This document shows, piece after piece, positions 40,914-50,730 of a stretch of 64,000 nucleotides of DNA. Within the stretch, counting starts at the first letter, position 1; every line of letters starts with the position of its first letter. The translations under genes and the position numbers were made by a program. Below the pieces are notes generated by a model. The model saw only the letters and a list, made by a program, of their open reading frames with translations, was not told the DNA's origin and did no database searches. The DNA comes from Tetramitus jugosus (Eukaryota > Heterolobosea > Eutetramitea > Acrasida > Vahlkampfiidae), in the NCBI GenBank assembly GCA_937625935.1, contig OW569385.1, positions 248,001 to 312,000 on the forward strand. Reading direction: 5' to 3'.

Positions 40914-42170
40914 TTAATTGACACCGTCGATGGAAGGTTGAGGTGCTTTGAAAATGCTGTCTCGCAGAACAATTGACTTCCAAATAAACACGCAATGGAT
41001 AATGAGCCAATCAAAGAAAAAGTTTCCAAAGAGAGCCAAAGGTAATCTCCAAAGCATTTGAAGAACTTGCTTCTTGGGTGAAATATAGGGTATCAAGTCC
41101 ATACCTATCAAGACCACATAGAGAGCACTAATCGCCACAACATACGCCGCTAGAACTATGTATACGATATAAGAGGCCATTCTTCCAATCTTATTCGCGT
41201 AGTGTCCTCTTCCTGTGGTACAACCAATGATTACGCGACTAATGAGCTTTGCAGGATAGAAGATAATCAAACCAACAAATATCATTGCAAAAGTGACTGC
41301 ATAATTGGTCAACAGAGTGTTGTTGCATCCCTTGTAGATGAAATGGTTCGGAAAAGCGCACCACAAATCTTTCAGCTCCTTCAAGTGACACTTGTGACGC
41401 TCCTTGTTTCTGTCCTCATGGTTCCATCGATGAGCTGAGCAATACGAAAAACAAACATAAAATTGAGAGGTTTGCGTAAACCGTACTTCGTCCTCAATGC
41501 TCGAAAAGTTGTAATTTACAGGATCTTGATAATGAAACACTGCACCTCGTGGATAATAGCCTCGACTCGAATCATACACTGCATATCGATTCTGTTGACA
41601 AAAAGTGTGATTTGTCGAGTGTGAATGACTTGCATATGTAAGTTCACAGCTCAACAGTGCTTCAAATGCCAAATGACAATGATTCCTCCTCGTCCAAATC
41701 AATAAGAATGTAAAATAACAGTTCACGACCGTCACAGCCACAAACGCCATCAATATGACCAATTTCTGTACAAACGACAGCTCTACAAACTCTCCATCGT
41801 CCAACAATGCACTCTGAAACAAATAATTCGTTTTTCGATTCTTCTGATGTGCTCGATGAAAGAACAAGAAGAAAAACAAGTGACCAGAGTACAGTTTCAC
41901 AACCAATCGTTTCACTTTGTTCCAGTGTGATATTATCTGTGGTGCATTCGTGCTTGATTCTTCGGTACTGCCTTGCCGATCAGCATTGCCACGTGAGGAC
42001 AAAGAAGAAGAAGATAATAAATGCCTCGTCTCCTCCTCCTCAAAGTAATTATCTCTGATGAGATATCGAGAGGAGGGAGTTGTAGTCGTATTGTTGTTGG
42101 CCAAAAATTCAGTTGAGTCACTATCAATCATCACGTTTGACTCTGGTGAGTTCACCGATGATAGTGACAT
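40914..42170 (-). CDS. Multipass membrane protein of unknown function
   Basis: 418 aa. The first 95 residues are disordered Ser/Thr/Asn. Four strong hydrophobic segments follow: about 137-160 (LVILMAFVAVTVVNCYFTFLLIW), 290-312 (VTFAMIFVGLIIFYPAKLI), 338-362 (YIVYIVLAAYVVAISALYVVLIG) and 380-405 (LALFGNFFFDWLIIHCVFIW). Between the first and second is a 125-residue Cys/His/Tyr-rich, probably non-cytosolic loop with N-glycosylation sequons. The FYPAKLISR motif recalls the part of polycystin-1-like proteins after the first transmembrane helix, but I would not assign that family. The disordered N-terminus would be cytosolic. Confidence 0.75.
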   Translation of the reverse strand: MSLSSVNSPESNVMIDSDSTEFLANNNTTTTPSSRYLIRDNYFEEEETRHLLSSSSLSSRGNADRQGSTEESSTNAPQIISHWNKVKRLVVKLYSGHLFFFLFFHRAHQKNRKTNYLFQSALLDDGEFVELSFVQKLVILMAFVAVTVVNCYFTFLLIWTRRNHCHLAFEALLSCELTYASHSHSTNHTFCQQNRYAVYDSSRGYYPRGAVFHYQDPVNYNFSSIEDEVRFTQTSQFYVCFSYCSAHRWNHEDRNKERHKCHLKELKDLWCAFPNHFIYKGCNNTLLTNYAVTFAMIFVGLIIFYPAKLISRVIIGCTTGRGHYANKIGRMASYIVYIVLAAYVVAISALYVVLIGMDLIPYISPKKQVLQMLWRLPLALFGNFFFDWLIIHCVFIWKSIVLRDSIFKAPQPSIDGVN

Positions 42171-42244
42171 GTTGTGTGTTCCTCAATCTTTTGTTTTTCG
42201 GTCGATGAGTTGACACCTAATGAGCTTCCGTTTGCAGCAAGGAA

Positions 42245-42252
42245 TTTCGCGC
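42245..42252 (+). promoter_or_regulatory. E2F-like motif TTTCGCGC
   Basis: Exact TTTCGCGC in the 147-base gap between the membrane protein start and the stop of the next minus-strand gene, 75 bases upstream of the membrane protein ATG at 42170. Confidence 0.3.
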
Positions 42253-42317
42253 AAGAACCCCTGTCTAAGATTTTCGCCATAGTACGTCGAATCACACGGT
42301 AAATTTCGGACATTTAT

Positions 42318-43298
42318 TTACAGAGAAGAGAAGTGGGATAGGTTGTGTCGATGGAGGAGAGAACTAGGTATGACACTCTCCTGAGGCTCTTGAATCAACT
42401 CCTTCGATACAGGCACGTCCTTGAGCCAAATGGGGACGTTCTTTCGACTTCTGAGCAAGTACTCCTTGAACATCTTGCTCGAACCAAGGTTCGCCAGGTG
42501 CTTAACTTTCTCCTCGTCCTTTTGTTGTTCTATTATCTCTTCGTTCACTTTTGTGTTCTCCATTTCGAACCATTTCCTGGATGAAACATACCACCGTCGT
42601 CCATATTGGAGAGTGGGAGCACTTTTCATTTTCCTCTGAACATTCTCTTCGTCGTCTGAACTCTCTTTCAACCATTCAGAGTCATATTCAGATAAGAGTT
42701 CAGATGGGAAATCTTTGGACTCCCTAACTTGATCCAATGGATGCAGTATGTTGTACAGTGGCATTATTGTGTTCTCCCGCTCCTCTGACCTTAGTGAAGT
42801 TAAGAGTTTTTGTACAATCGGTACCTCTCCTTCAATAGGCTGAGTTAGAATAATTGGACCGTCATTTATCAGCCGAGATGACCGAGCTACATTTTCCTCA
42901 AAGTTTCTTCTACTGTTTCTCTGCTCCCTTACAATGTTCTGCTGGCCATTGTCATCAAGTGTCTTAGTGGTACTTGCGGTCGTTTTAGACTCCCTATTAA
43001 TCACTTGAGATAGAATATCAACTTTCAATGAACTCGTTTTTTCCTCTATTTCCTTTGCATGTTGTTTGTTCAATCGACTGACACTCTTCAGCTTCGTCGG
43101 ACTGTCTCTAACTTTGTGATTTATGAATCTCCAGTTCTGTGTGTGATTTCCCGTAGGATGTAGAGTCAACACTCTCTGTTTCTCACTTTTTACTTGACCA
43201 AACGAAGAGAAACTGTGGTTGTATGCGGCAGAAAAGTCTCCCAGCATACTATCTTTAGAAGGGTCATAATCTATTGTTTTTCGAACATTTGATCTCAT
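42318..43298 (-). CDS. Hydrophilic protein of unknown function
   Basis: 326 aa, ATG at 43298. Highly charged and mostly disordered or helical. The most folded-looking part is 215-260 (SELLSEYDSEWLKESSDDEE, LQYGRRWYVSSRKWFEME), which may be a short conserved motif. The N-terminus has repeated Ser-Phe/Phe-Gly residues (HSFSSFGQV). No signal, membrane segment or known domain. I do not recognise it. The single-exon ORF with an ATG and its non-repetitive composition support it as a gene. Confidence 0.65.
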   Translation of the reverse strand: MRSNVRKTIDYDPSKDSMLGDFSAAYNHSFSSFGQVKSEKQRVLTLHPTGNHTQNWRFINHKVRDSPTKLKSVSRLNKQHAKEIEEKTSSLKVDILSQVINRESKTTASTTKTLDDNGQQNIVREQRNSRRNFEENVARSSRLINDGPIILTQPIEGEVPIVQKLLTSLRSEERENTIMPLYNILHPLDQVRESKDFPSELLSEYDSEWLKESSDDEENVQRKMKSAPTLQYGRRWYVSSRKWFEMENTKVNEEIIEQQKDEEKVKHLANLGSSKMFKEYLLRSRKNVPIWLKDVPVSKELIQEPQESVIPSSLLHRHNLSHFSSL

Positions 43299-43943
43299 CC
43301 TCTCTGCGTAAAACCACTTCTCTCAACGCCATCCCACCGGTTTTTCCGTAGTTTTGGTATCGGAGAATAAGTCTCTTCCGAGGGATTCCAAACAGCCTAG
43401 CTCCAGTTCAAGATGAGAACTTCCTGTCATGAAAGGACAAGGACATGGAGAAAGTTCGCACTGGGAACTATGTAAAGACCATCTTGCTTGGGAACCCTTC
43501 TGACGAACACTGTAAAGTTCACTCGCAACGCTTCGGATAGCAGTCCTTTTCTTCAAACGTAGACAGATGAAGGTCAAGATATGATAGCTGATGATTGCGC
43601 AAGTTCACTCCCTCCAACACCCACCTTCTGTGTTCACAAAGGCCATAGTTGGCGTAGGATGTGGTCTAAACATGAGTCCGTGCGGCGCCCTCGGCTACAA
43701 AACGGCGTGACGGGCGACGTTTTTCGAGCTTCAGTTTCGGCAACCTGGAAACGTCTCTGCGGCATCGAAAATACCTTTGATAAGCAAAAAACTCACCACT
43801 GGTCTCTCTCCAAAACTCAACACTGGCCACCGTACACACACAGCTGCCGTTAACATATATAAAACCTCCACACACGTAAAAGCTGGCAACAAGCTTCACT
43901 TCCACAACAAAAGAAACAAGCATATACACACAATCATACAATC
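43299..43943. other. Intergenic: divergent promoter region
   Basis: 645 bases between a minus-strand gene and the small His/Asn-rich protein. It is less AT-rich than other gaps. Open frames of 70-90 codons occur on both strands but overlap each other and lack family features. A TATA-like box lies at 43856-43864. No RNA gene recognised. Confidence 0.4.
43856..43864 (+). promoter_or_regulatory. TATA-like box TATATAAAA
   Basis: TATATAAAA lies 80 bases upstream of the ATG at 43944. TATA boxes are rare in this window, and a leader of about 50 bases would result. Confidence 0.5.
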
Positions 43944-44192
43944 ATGAACCATAACAACAACAACTGTAACCATCACCACCACCACCACAATAGTCAACAA
44001 ACCACGAGTCATCACGTGGGTTGGATGCACTATGTAAAGCCAGTTGGTGATTCGCCGTCTTCTTCCAGCTCATCATCATCGTCCATGACGTCTGTTCAGT
44101 TGAATTATGGACCAACGAGTGAGCAAGACACGAATTTTTATCAATCTCAAAAATCATGGGACTTGGAGATGAACAAGCTGAGACAGTATTGA
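43944..44192 (+). CDS. Small His/Asn/Ser-rich protein of unknown function
   Basis: 82 aa from the ATG at 43944. The start is Asn/His-rich (six His in a row near residue 10) and followed by a Ser run (47-55). The C-terminal part is more ordinary (LNYGPTSEQDTNFYQSQKSW, then DLEMNKLRQY). A strong TATA-like box and an A-rich leader support expression. The His run could bind metal, but low complexity makes this weak. No family recognised. Confidence 0.5.
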   Translation: MNHNNNNCNHHHHHHNSQQTTSHHVGWMHYVKPVGDSPSSSSSSSSSMTSVQLNYGPTSEQDTNFYQSQKSWDLEMNKLRQY

Positions 44193-44520
44193 GTCAACCA
44201 GTTTGGTGTGTTGGAGTCTCTTGAAGCTTCTTCAAATTGCAAATTGGGAGAACGATAGAAGAGAGAAACATATTGTATTTAAATCATCATCAGAAGGGTC
44301 ATTGAGACAAATGACAGTTGTACATAAGATCACTTGTTGTTAATTATTATCAGTTTATGAAGAAAAGAATAAAGCTTGGCTTCCCACAACAGCACCCATT
44401 GTATTATTTCTCCTACAATTGTCCAAAATTCCGGTTCGGTTCTTGCGTTTGGTGGAACGGCTCAATTTTTCTCGTGTGGTTTTGTGTCAAAGCTCTTTGA
44501 TCAAAAAACGAACCAAACAA
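44193..44520. other. Intergenic: CCDC47 promoter region
   Basis: 328 bases between the small His/Asn-rich gene and CCDC47. Open frames are short shadows. No motif stands out. Confidence 0.45.
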
Positions 44521-46091
44521 ATGAACTCACGATCAAATTTCACAAAACGTTGTCTCTTATTATTATTTGCTCTTTTCTTGTTGCTCCTTTGTGTGGCCAC
44601 TGTTTCACTCGCACAAAAGGACAACACTGATGAAAATGACAATGATTTTTGGTCGACTGTCAATGTCGTTACTGAACAATTACCACCACAATCACCAAGC
44701 CAATCACCAAGTTCACCGCTCATTGATGACGTTAATAAGCTCAACGATATTGTTGTGGAAGTGAAGAAGAAACCAGTCAAATCACCACCAAAAGCTGCTT
44801 CTGACTTTGAAGGTACGTTTTTTTTTTCTCATTTCGCATTGCATTCACAGATCATCATCATCGTTCACAACTAAGCTTGCTTGTTTTGATTATTTTAGAG
44901 TTTGATGAACAAGAAGATGAGTCGACTATTTTATCACAATCGAGCAGTAGTACTCATGGTAGCAGTAGTAGCAGCAGTGACATGAACACTCCACCACCAA
45001 CAGCACCCACTGCCATTATGGATGATTATCATGCAATCATGTCAGAACAAGAAAAGCGGTACAGTGAAGAGAAGAAAAAGAGGGAGAGTGAACCGATCCG
45101 TGTCTTCTCCTTTCCACAGCAAGACCATTTTTATTTTGAATTTGCGTGCATGGGTGTTTTGACATTGTTTTTCATTAATTTCATTGTTGGTAGAACGAGA
45201 AACAATCGATTGCTATCATTGTGGGCCAAGAATCATGTTACTCTCTTTTCGGATCAATTCTCCAACATTAATCGTCATATTCTTCAAAAGGAGAATCCAG
45301 GATTGCCGTTCAATGCAAATTCATTGACCGAGTATTACATGTACTGTACTGGAAGACAGAATATTGATCAGGGATGCATGGTTACGATCGATTTGAAGAA
45401 GAGACATGATTTGTTGTACTTGCTGATGGGATTGATCACGAGCAAGGTTGATTCGAGTGACGCAGTGACTTTGGATATTGCGTTGACTGATTTGGAACCG
45501 TGTGTATTTGCGCTTGTGTCTAAGCACTTGGAATCAACGTTCGAATCAGAGTGCAAGGACATTAGTCATCTCTGTAGCAAGTATTATATTTCAAAGGATT
45601 CCGAGAAATTCCCTGCCGGTAAAGTCGTGTTCACTGATTCGACTGAACTCAAGGACTTGAGCAATAGAGTCATGAGTGAAATAATGGCACAATTGAAAAA
45701 GTATGAAGACTTGTTGGAAGCCCTATATTTCAGTTATGACAACAATTCGATCTATCCGGAGCATAACAAGAATTTGCGTGTCATTCTCAAATTGCCAACC
45801 TCTGAAGATCAAATGGAGCGATTGAATGAGTTGACAAGTGTGATATTTAACATTGTTGACATGTTGCCAAAGCTTAAGCTCGAAAACAAGCAAAGAGAAG
45901 CCAACTTGTCTGCACGAAGAAAGTTCAAGGAAGAGCAAGCGAAACGTATCGAGAAACTAAAGCAAGAAAAGTTGGAGAAGCTCAAAAAGGAGAAGGAACA
46001 ACAAGAGAAGACCACCGTTCAAGAGCTACGAAAGAGAAGCACCAAAGGCAAGGATGGAAAGAAACCAAAGGTCAATCTAGTCTACTCGTAA
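44521..46091 (+). CDS. CCDC47: CCDC47 (calumin), ER PAT complex subunit
   Basis: Exons 44521-44812 and 44899-46091 (GTACG...TTTTAG) give 494 aa. A signal peptide (LLLLFALFLLLLCVATVSLA) is followed by an acidic, Pro/Ser-rich lumenal segment. A transmembrane helix (about 174-195, FEFACMGVLTLFFINFIVGR) comes next. The cytosolic domain has GRTRNNRLLSLWAKNH and the CTGR..DQGCMVTIDLKKRHDLL core typical of CCDC47. The end is a basic coiled coil (RIEKLKQEKLEKLKKEKEQQ). CCDC47 with Asterix shields nascent polytopic proteins at the Sec61 translocon. Length suits the family. Confidence 0.88.
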
Positions 46092-46130
46092 AATGTGTAT
46101 CTCTGAACCAGTGTAACAAACTTCCTTTGT

Positions 46131-46140
46131 TTTTTCGCGC
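46131..46140 (+). promoter_or_regulatory. E2F-like motif TTTTTCGCGC
   Basis: TTTTTCGCGC lies 58 bases upstream of the GUF1 ATG at 46198. The same ten-base string recurs on the minus strand upstream of TLK. GUF1 is not a cell-cycle gene, so this may be a general promoter element. Confidence 0.35.
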
Positions 46141-46197
46141 TTTTGTACTTTTCTCCGCATTTCTGTGTGAATTGAAAAAAACAAAACTTGAAGAAGA

Positions 46198-48351
46198 ATG
46201 ATGAGAAATGGCATTTGGAGGCGAGGACTGTCATCGACGTCGAGCAGGCATTGTGCCACCACAACCACCACCACCGTTAAACCAATGATTCTAAATCACA
46301 ACCGTCATCACTCATCCATTTCTCTCCCTCTAACTCTTAGTAGCTCCATTCACACACCAAGCTCACTCATTCAACCACCAAACCTTCATTATAACAACAA
46401 ACATATCATCAACAATTTTAATAATAATAATAATAATAATAGTAGTTTGTATCGTCATCCATCATCATCATCATCATCATTGAAATCAAGAAGAGAATAC
46501 AGTGTCAAAGCTTCGCAAAAAGATCCAAACACACTCAAGAAAAAATTGGACATGACACCATATCCTGTTGAACTCACCAGAAATTTTTGCATTATCGCTC
46601 ATATCGATCACGGTAAATCTACACTGGCCGATCGACTCTTGGAGATGACTGGTACGATTTCTCATGTCAACAACACTCAATACCTAGATAAGCTTCAAGT
46701 CGAAAAGGAGAGAGGTATTACGGTCAAGGCACAAACGTGTGCCATGTTTTATGAACATTCGGATGGTAAGAGATACTTGTTGAATTTGATTGATACGCCA
46801 GGACATGTCGATTTCAATTACGAAGTGAGTAGAAGTATGGCTGCGTGTGATTGTGCACTATTGTTGGTGGATAGTGGTCAGGGAATTGAAGCACAAACAT
46901 TGGCCAATTATTACTTGGCCATGGAATCCAATTTGACAATTATTCCGATTGTGACAAAGATTGATCAACAAACAGCTCTGCCAGAGTTGATTGTGAAGGA
47001 GTTGGTGGATGTGTTGGGCGTGGAGGAATCAGAGGTTATCAAGTTGTCTGCCAAGTCAGGCATTGGGTGTGATATGGTGTTGCCAGCGATTGTGGAACGA
47101 TGTCCCTCTCCAAAAGCACTCATCAAGAATGATTTGAAGGCTCTATTGTTTGATTCGTGGTTCGATATGCATTTTGGTGTGATTTCTCTCATTTATTTGG
47201 CTGCTGGATCATTGAGAGTTGGTGATTATATTGTTTCCAATTATTCAAAGAAGCAGTATGAGGTACAAACTGTGGGCATTATGCATCCTGAGCAAACACC
47301 AGCCAATGGGTTGTTTGCGGGACAGGTCGGTTATGTCATTTGTGGTATGAAGACAACAAAGGAGGCCAATATTGGTGATACGTTCTACGCCAAGGACAAA
47401 CCTGTGGAGCCGCTGCCTGGATTTAAGAAGGCAAAACCCATGGTGTTTGCAGGCATTTATCCTGTTGATAATGAAGATTATCCAAAGCTGAGAGACTCAA
47501 TTGAGAAATTATTGTTGACTGATTCGAGTATCACTCAGCAAAAGGAGTCTAGTGCTGCTCTTGGTTCTGGCTTCCGTTGTGGTTTTCTGGGATTGTTGCA
47601 CATGGACGTGTTCAAGCAGCGTCTGGATGATGAATTCGGTGCTCAGGTGATTATTACGACACCTACTGTGACATACAAGGTTCAAATGGAGAATGCAGAG
47701 GAGCCACTATTCTTTGACAATCCAAACCAGTTCCCAGAGTCTCACGTGCAACAATTTTTTGAACCAATCGTCGAAGCGACGATTACGACACCTCATGAAT
47801 ACATGAATACCATTATTAACTTGTGTCAGGAAAAGCGAGGTGTTCAAATCTCCATCTCCCACATGTCCAATGATCGTATCAGCCTGGTGTACAAGCTTCC
47901 ATTGAACGAAATTATTCAAGACTTTTTCGACAAGTTGAAGAGTATTTCGCAAGGTTATGCCACACTGGACTATGAGGAAAAGGGATTTGAAGCTGCTGAT
48001 ATTGTCAAGATGGCTATCATGTTGAACAAGGAACCTGTGGATGCATTAACGTTTATTGTCCACAAATCCAAGGCCGTGAGAAGAGCCAGAGAAATCACCG
48101 CCAAACTCAAGGACGTTCTATCGAGGCAATTGTTTGAAATCTCAATCCAAGCCTGTGTTGGTGCCAAGGTTATTGCCAGTGAAAAGCTTCAGGCCTTCCG
48201 TAAGAACGTGACGGCAAAGTGCTACGGAGGAGACATTACGCGGAAACGTAAGCTCTTGGACAAACAAAAGGAAGGTAAGAAGAAAATGAAACAACTGGGT
48301 CAAGTCAACGTACCACACGAAGCCTTTGTCGATGTATTCAAAGGAGGCTAA
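46198..48351 (+). CDS. GUF1: GUF1/LepA (EF4) translation GTPase, mitochondrial
   Basis: 717 aa. The first 110 residues are basic and Ser/His/Asn-rich, a mitochondrial presequence. GTPase motifs: [21 protein letters not shown] (G1), ERGITVKAQ (G2), DTPGHVDF (G3) and TKIDQQTA (G4, TKID in place of NKID). The LepA-specific C-terminal domain is intact ([29 protein letters not shown]). EF4 acts on stalled mitochondrial ribosomes, back-translocating them. A long Asn run sits at about 75-85. No intron. Confidence 0.95.
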   Translation: MMRNGIWRRGLSSTSSRHCATTTTTTVKPMILNHNRHHSSISLPLTLSSSIHTPSSLIQPPNLHYNNKHIINNFNNNNNNNSSLYRHPSSSSSSLKSRREYSVKASQKDPNTLKKKLDMTPYPVELTRNFCIIAHIDHGKSTLADRLLEMTGTISHVNNTQYLDKLQVEKERGITVKAQTCAMFYEHSDGKRYLLNLIDTPGHVDFNYEVSRSMAACDCALLLVDSGQGIEAQTLANYYLAMESNLTIIPIVTKIDQQTALPELIVKELVDVLGVEESEVIKLSAKSGIGCDMVLPAIVERCPSPKALIKNDLKALLFDSWFDMHFGVISLIYLAAGSLRVGDYIVSNYSKKQYEVQTVGIMHPEQTPANGLFAGQVGYVICGMKTTKEANIGDTFYAKDKPVEPLPGFKKAKPMVFAGIYPVDNEDYPKLRDSIEKLLLTDSSITQQKESSAALGSGFRCGFLGLLHMDVFKQRLDDEFGAQVIITTPTVTYKVQMENAEEPLFFDNPNQFPESHVQQFFEPIVEATITTPHEYMNTIINLCQEKRGVQISISHMSNDRISLVYKLPLNEIIQDFFDKLKSISQGYATLDYEEKGFEAADIVKMAIMLNKEPVDALTFIVHKSKAVRRAREITAKLKDVLSRQLFEISIQACVGAKVIASEKLQAFRKNVTAKCYGGDITRKRKLLDKQKEGKKKMKQLGQVNVPHEAFVDVFKGG

Positions 48352-48422
48352 ACCAAAAAGCTAAAACATGAATTCACCCTTCAAACCCAAGTTTCACACA
48401 AACAACAAACACAAAAAAAAAC

Positions 48423-49559
48423 ATGCAAAGATTCACAAAAGCTCTTGTTGCAACAAGAGCTACAACCTTACGACGCATCACAACCACTCCCCCATCATTA
48501 TCATTATCATCGTCATTTCTTCATCGTTACTTTTCCACCACTCACTTGACTCCATTCCATCATCACCAACTTGATTTTTTCACTCAATCTCACCACTCGC
48601 TCAACAACACTCACATCAATGATGAAGATGAACAATCAAAGAAAATCACTTCTCTCGAACGACAAATGGACCTCTATTTTGAGCAGAGAGACTTTGAGAG
48701 AGCCATTCAAGTCGCACAGGAACTCATCTCACTCGATGAACAAAATTATGAGTGGTACATGGACCTAGGAACGGCTTATCAACAGTTGGGTCAACCTCAA
48801 CAGGCCATTCGCGCCATTGAGCGGTCTTTTCAAATTTCTCCGAAATTATCAAGTGCACCAGGAGAGGATGCAACGAGGTATGGTACGTTGGGAGAGTGTT
48901 ATGCAGCTCTACAGCAGTACGATCTAGCTCTTCAAAACATGAATCAGTGCATTTCGATGCTAGGAGAAAACGCGGGGTATCAGGTATTTCTCCGACGAGC
49001 GGAGATTTATTCACATTTGGGCGGGAAGAACAAGGAGAAGCATGAGGACATGTTAAGGGCCATGAGCATTGATCCAGAGAAGGAGGACACTCACAGAGAC
49101 TTCATGTGGCACCTTCACATGTTCTCCCAGTTCCATAACTTGCTTCAAACGATGAACACCAAGGAAAATGCAAGAAAAACACTGTATCACTTGGATGAGT
49201 GCTTGTTGTTGAACAAGGATGGGTCGTTTTCGCTGTATTTGACAAGATCAGGTATCAATATGGCTCAAGGTGAGTTTGATAAGGCTGCCAAGGACCTGGA
49301 CAAGCTCAGTCAATATTTGACAAGTGCTTATGCGTCGTCTGATTATCAGCAGGACCAGAGTGCGCTAGATAGAGTGTATAGTCGGTTGTTGGTTGCACGG
49401 ACGCAGTTGAATTTGGCTCAACATCGATACAGTGAAGCCAATGAATCGTTGAGTCAATTATTCAGTCAATCAAAGTTTTATTCTCTGTTGTCAGAGGAAG
49501 AAATGGAAACGTTGCAACGGATGAAGGCTGATATCGAAAGGAATTTGTCTCAACAGTAA
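48423..49559 (+). CDS. TPR protein with a mitochondrial presequence
   Basis: 378 aa. The first 45 residues are Arg/Ser/Thr-rich with no acid (MQRFTKALVATRATTLRRITT), typical of mitochondrial targeting. TPR helices follow from about 80: DFERAIQVAQELISLDEQNY, WYMDLGTAYQQLGQPQQAIRAIERS, YGTLGECYAALQQYDLALQN and FLRRAEIYSHLGGK. The rest is helical. No family specified. It may be an assembly or import factor. It lies only 71 bases after GUF1 on the same strand. Confidence 0.75.
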   Translation: MQRFTKALVATRATTLRRITTTPPSLSLSSSFLHRYFSTTHLTPFHHHQLDFFTQSHHSLNNTHINDEDEQSKKITSLERQMDLYFEQRDFERAIQVAQELISLDEQNYEWYMDLGTAYQQLGQPQQAIRAIERSFQISPKLSSAPGEDATRYGTLGECYAALQQYDLALQNMNQCISMLGENAGYQVFLRRAEIYSHLGGKNKEKHEDMLRAMSIDPEKEDTHRDFMWHLHMFSQFHNLLQTMNTKENARKTLYHLDECLLLNKDGSFSLYLTRSGINMAQGEFDKAAKDLDKLSQYLTSAYASSDYQQDQSALDRVYSRLLVARTQLNLAQHRYSEANESLSQLFSQSKFYSLLSEEEMETLQRMKADIERNLSQQ

Positions 49560-49637
49560 AGCACATTAATTAAATTTTTGACTTTGCCTGTTTGGAGATT
49601 TGTAAGATGGAAATGAGAACTGTTTAATACAATCGAA

Positions 49638-50156
49638 TCACTTGGATTGAGTGTCTGCCGACTGTGTTTTTGGTATGGTGTCCTTCTTTATCGACTTTTG
49701 TTCTCCCTTGTTTCCAGGCAACGTCTCTGGCAAGGTACCACCAGTTTTCTTCTCAGATTCCTGCACCTTTTCTTTCACATCCTTGCTGAGCTCTTCTTTT
49801 GCCTCTTCGGTGAGTTCTTCCTTGGACAGTTCCTTTTCACCTACCTTGAACTTCTTTGCCTCAGGTTCAATTGCTCCTTTGAGTTCGTCCTTTTCTTCCA
49901 ACTTCTTCTCCTGTAAAACTGCTTCAGATTTTGCAAGCTCTTCCTTCTTATTGTTATCTGATGACGAGGAAGGCTCTGCAAGCTCTTCTTTCTCCTTGAG
50001 CGATCCTTCTCCCTTCTTCATCTCGGCCAACTTTCTCTTACCCAAGTTGTCAGTATCACCAGAGGTCTTGAGTTGCTCCTTGTTGATATCTGGAGTGCTC
50101 ATATTGGTCTTGGTTTCTGCGACCATGTCCTTAGGCTGTTGGTTTGTTTCGACCAT
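49638..50156 (-). CDS. Lys/Glu-rich disordered protein
   Basis: 172 aa, ATG at 50156. Almost wholly Lys, Glu, Ser, Thr and Asp with few hydrophobic residues; repeated KEELAKSE, KELSKEELTEEAKEELSK-type stretches could form a single charged helix. No Cys, Trp or Tyr. LEA-like or nuclear chaperone-like by composition only. GKRKL and KKFK may be nuclear signals. No family recognised. Confidence 0.6.
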   Translation of the reverse strand: MVETNQQPKDMVAETKTNMSTPDINKEQLKTSGDTDNLGKRKLAEMKKGEGSLKEKEELAEPSSSSDNNKKEELAKSEAVLQEKKLEEKDELKGAIEPEAKKFKVGEKELSKEELTEEAKEELSKDVKEKVQESEKKTGGTLPETLPGNKGEQKSIKKDTIPKTQSADTQSK

Positions 50157-50260
50157 TGTTTCTCAGAGGGTTGAAAATTAATTAAGAGAGAGTTTAAGTT
50201 ACAAGTTGTGTTGTTGCTTTGTTTTTGAAAAAAGAAAGTTAATGTCACACAGTTTCATGG

Positions 50261-50594
50261 GTGCCTTTCTTTTATAGACCAGCAGGAGATGGAGCACCTG
50301 AAATTGTGGAATATTCCTCCGTGTCACCTGATCAGAGCTGCTTTGGTGTGATTAATAAGCACTCAGAGCTTTTGCGGGCAGATCTGGTCGAGAATTTTCT
50401 TGATGCGATCAATAAGCTGAAAATATGTTGTGACAAACTGGTTATGTTTTTTTTAGCTTTTGTTTACGATACTTTGTTCCTTGATCGCATGCGGGGATAG
50501 TCCGAATGGGAGGATCCTCTCTTTTGGTGAAGAAGATTTGCCCATAATGACAGCTCTCCGATTGCCAGTCTTCATGTTGAACAGTCCGACATGA
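50261..50594 (+). pseudogene. Coding-like fragments, possibly a decayed or unresolved gene
   Basis: In the 574-base gap before TLK, a frame after an acceptor-like TTTATAG (ending 50277) reads GDGAPEIVEYSSVSPDQSCF and on to LVENFLDAINKLK. A second frame after TTTTTTTTAG (ending 50456) reads GDSPNGRILSFGEEDLPIMT and ends NSPT plus TGA at 50592-50594. Both look like real protein, but no plausible start and no usable donor between them is visible. No family recognised. It could be a pseudogene or a gene whose first exon I cannot see. Confidence 0.3.
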
Positions 50595-50730
50595 TGGAGA
50601 GGCAAAAAGGTTCTCTTTCTTTTTGATTCAAGTCACCGTTATTGTGGTTGGCTTGCAGATTTAAGAGGTATGAACGCATCTATTTCTCTTGGTATGTGCG
50701 TGTTTTCAGCATCACACACCATCCAAGAAC

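Noticed and set aside
40476-40976. 166-codon plus-strand open frame
   Set aside because: Begins with GTG, overlaps the C-terminus of the membrane protein, and has no family features.
43581-43853. 90-codon plus-strand frame and overlapping minus-strand frame
   Set aside because: Both lie in an intergenic region, overlap each other, and resemble no protein family; composition follows the higher GC of the region.
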